This document shows positions 5,754 to 6,416 of a stretch of DNA of 6,416 bases, piece after piece. This stretch comes from Candidatus Uhrbacteria bacterium (GTDB taxonomy: Bacteria; Patescibacteriota; Patescibacteriia; UBA9934; GWF2-40-263): contig JACQXU010000049.1 of the NCBI GenBank assembly GCA_016208545.1, positions 1 to 6,416 of the forward strand, written 5' to 3'. A model generated the notes under the pieces. The model did no database searches. It worked only from the letters and a program-made list of their open reading frames with translations, and had not been told where the DNA came from. How positions within the stretch are numbered: the stretch's first letter is position 1; each line of letters begins with the position of its first letter. The position numbers and the translations under genes were made by a program.

Positions 5754-6297
5754 AGGTTCCCTGGTAGAGGTTGATTCGCAATCCGTCTTCTGCAAGCCTG
5801 TCATCTCCTCGGAAACGTCTTGCGAGACCGACCGCGACAGCGGCGATAGGAGCTTTCTCAAGAAGAATTCCCATTTCGAACTTGTGGTTGTCCACAGCGA
5901 TATTCTTGAATGGATTGACAAGCTCGCCATAGCATTGGAGTCGCCTTTCCAATCTTCTAATAGGAACAAACGATTGCGACGCACCACCGCTCAAGTAAAT
6001 ACTCTCGACTTTGGCGTTCATTGTACAATTCTCGTAGAATTCGATTGCGCGTGCAATCTCATCGGCGAGTGCACTATAAACCTGATCTTCGATTCGACGT
6101 ATCTGTAACATAGTTTCAGTATCAGAGATCGCCTCGTCATCCGAGACTTGGTAACCCAAAGCCTCTTCCAATGAAATACCTAGTTTCCGAGCGATATCTT
6201 CGGTCACCAAAGATCCACCGCGTGCAATATCACGATTGAATACTGTCACTCCATTTGAGACAACGCTGATGTTTGTAATAGAAGAGCCAACGTTCAC
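5752..6297 (-). CDS. pilM: Type IV pilus protein PilM, C-terminal half (5'-truncated)
   Basis: PilM is a cytoplasmic actin/FtsA-fold ATP-binding protein that, with PilN and PilO, anchors the type IV pilus machine; full proteins have about 350 residues. Seen: 181 residues from GTG 6297, starting with the phosphate-2 loop NVGSSITNISVV (2-13), then FNRDIARGGSLVTEDIARKLG (20-40), the adenosine motif IYLSGGASQSF (100-110) and APIAAVAVGLARR (149-161), ending RINLYQGT. The C-terminus looks complete. The N-terminal half with the phosphate-1 loop is absent: family-like sequence continues upstream only for about 6-9 codons (NEIVAL), then turns unlike PilM and meets a stop at 6399-6397. GTG 6297 is the only in-frame standard start after that stop, but probably not a natural one. 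GC is visibly higher (about 50% in sampled lines) than in the neighbours. It is likely a remnant or a rearrangement junction; pilN/pilO do not follow. Confidence 0.8.
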   Translation of the reverse strand: MNVGSSITNISVVSNGVTVFNRDIARGGSLVTEDIARKLGISLEEALGYQVSDDEAISDTETMLQIRRIEDQVYSALADEIARAIEFYENCTMNAKVESIYLSGGASQSFVPIRRLERRLQCYGELVNPFKNIAVDNHKFEMGILLEKAPIAAVAVGLARRFRGDDRLAEDGLRINLYQGT

Positions 6298-6416
6298 TAG
6301 CGCAACGATCTCGTTTGTTGGAAAGTAAGGTGGTCGGGTTTGCCTAGACAGTTTCTGTGGATAAGGTTCCCCCTCTTTCGGAGGGTGTTTTTAGTTTAGA
6401 GAGGAATAGATTTCGT
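6298..6416. other. Right-edge region upstream of the truncated pilM
   Basis: On the minus strand the pilM frame stays open from 6300 up to TAA 6399-6397. Only the part nearest pilM (NEIVAL, 6315-6298) looks like PilM; farther upstream the residues (RKRGEPYPQKLSRQTRPPYF) resemble no family I recognise. No other frame restores a PilM N-terminus, so a simple frameshift is not seen. The region also holds a plus-strand terminator-like hairpin and one perfect DnaA-box sequence. Confidence 0.4.
6371..6392 (+). terminator. Terminator-like hairpin on the plus strand
   Basis: CCCTC (6371-6375) pairs with GAGGG (6381-6385) around a TTTCG loop, followed by TGTTTTT and further T-rich sequence. It reads as a short intrinsic terminator on the plus strand, but no plus-strand gene ends here within the window. 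On the minus strand, which carries all the real genes nearby, no U-tract follows. It may have come in with the sequence that truncates pilM, or be chance. Confidence 0.35.

Noticed and set aside
5703..5987. N-terminal extension of the yibE/F frame up to ATG 5987
   Set aside because: It overlaps conserved pilM coding sequence in another frame on the same strand, crosses the terminator, and would bury the signal peptide. It has no membrane or family features.
5740..6108. 122-codon plus-strand frame opposite pilM
   Set aside because: It is antisense to clearly conserved PilM motifs, has no recognisable domain and no ribosome site.
6356..6364. Perfect DnaA box (TTATCCACA on the minus strand)
   Set aside because: It is a single 9-mer with no cluster of boxes, no AT-rich unwinding element and no dnaA/dnaN nearby; a looser match in pilM (near 5887) is coding. 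Not evidence of an origin.

Overview
The window looks like part of a small, AT-rich bacterial chromosome with tightly packed genes. Seven genes lie on the minus strand, and the tail of one more gene lies on the plus strand at the left edge. My best guess at the source is a candidate-phyla-radiation (Patescibacteria) type organism. That rests on gene order (YibE/F, GreA, LysS), compact spacing, lack of strong Shine-Dalgarno sites and somewhat short proteins; no rRNA or other marker is present to prove it. TGA is used as a normal stop (greA and pilM end with it), which argues against the lineages that read TGA as glycine.

Read along the minus strand (right to left), the layout is as follows. 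A 5'-truncated type IV pilus gene, pilM (6297-5752), ends in a canonical intrinsic terminator (5753-5722). Next come a YibE/F-family membrane protein (5702-4605), the transcript-cleavage factor greA (4587-4132), lysyl-tRNA synthetase lysS (4135-2660, ATGA overlap with greA) and a small cytidylyltransferase-fold protein (2658-2278, one base after lysS). A 36-bp perfect palindrome follows. Then come alanine racemase alr (2226-1096) and the division protein ftsQ/divIB (1094-267, one base after alr). Beyond ftsQ are an orphan Shine-Dalgarno-like site, a 44-bp perfect palindrome and, converging from the left edge, the C-terminus of an IS30-like transposase (2-97, plus).

Functionally, greA-lysS plus the nucleotidyltransferase form a transcription/translation housekeeping block. 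Alr supplies D-alanine for peptidoglycan and FtsQ helps the divisome build the septum, so alr-ftsQ is a cell-wall/division pair. The expected next division genes (ftsA, ftsZ) do not follow; an insertion-sequence gene lies there instead.

The points most worth a second look are: (1) the alr-ftsQ unit is bracketed by two spacerless perfect palindromes without U-tracts, one ending 6 nt before the alr start codon; (2) the nucleotidyltransferase has Asp in place of the first His of its HxGH motif; (3) pilM lacks its N-terminal half, has visibly higher GC than its neighbours and abuts a stop codon and a plus-strand terminator-like hairpin; (4) yibE/F starts almost on top of the pilM terminator and may be read from a leaderless extended -10 promoter. 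I found no CRISPR array, tRNA, rRNA or convincing new multi-gene system.
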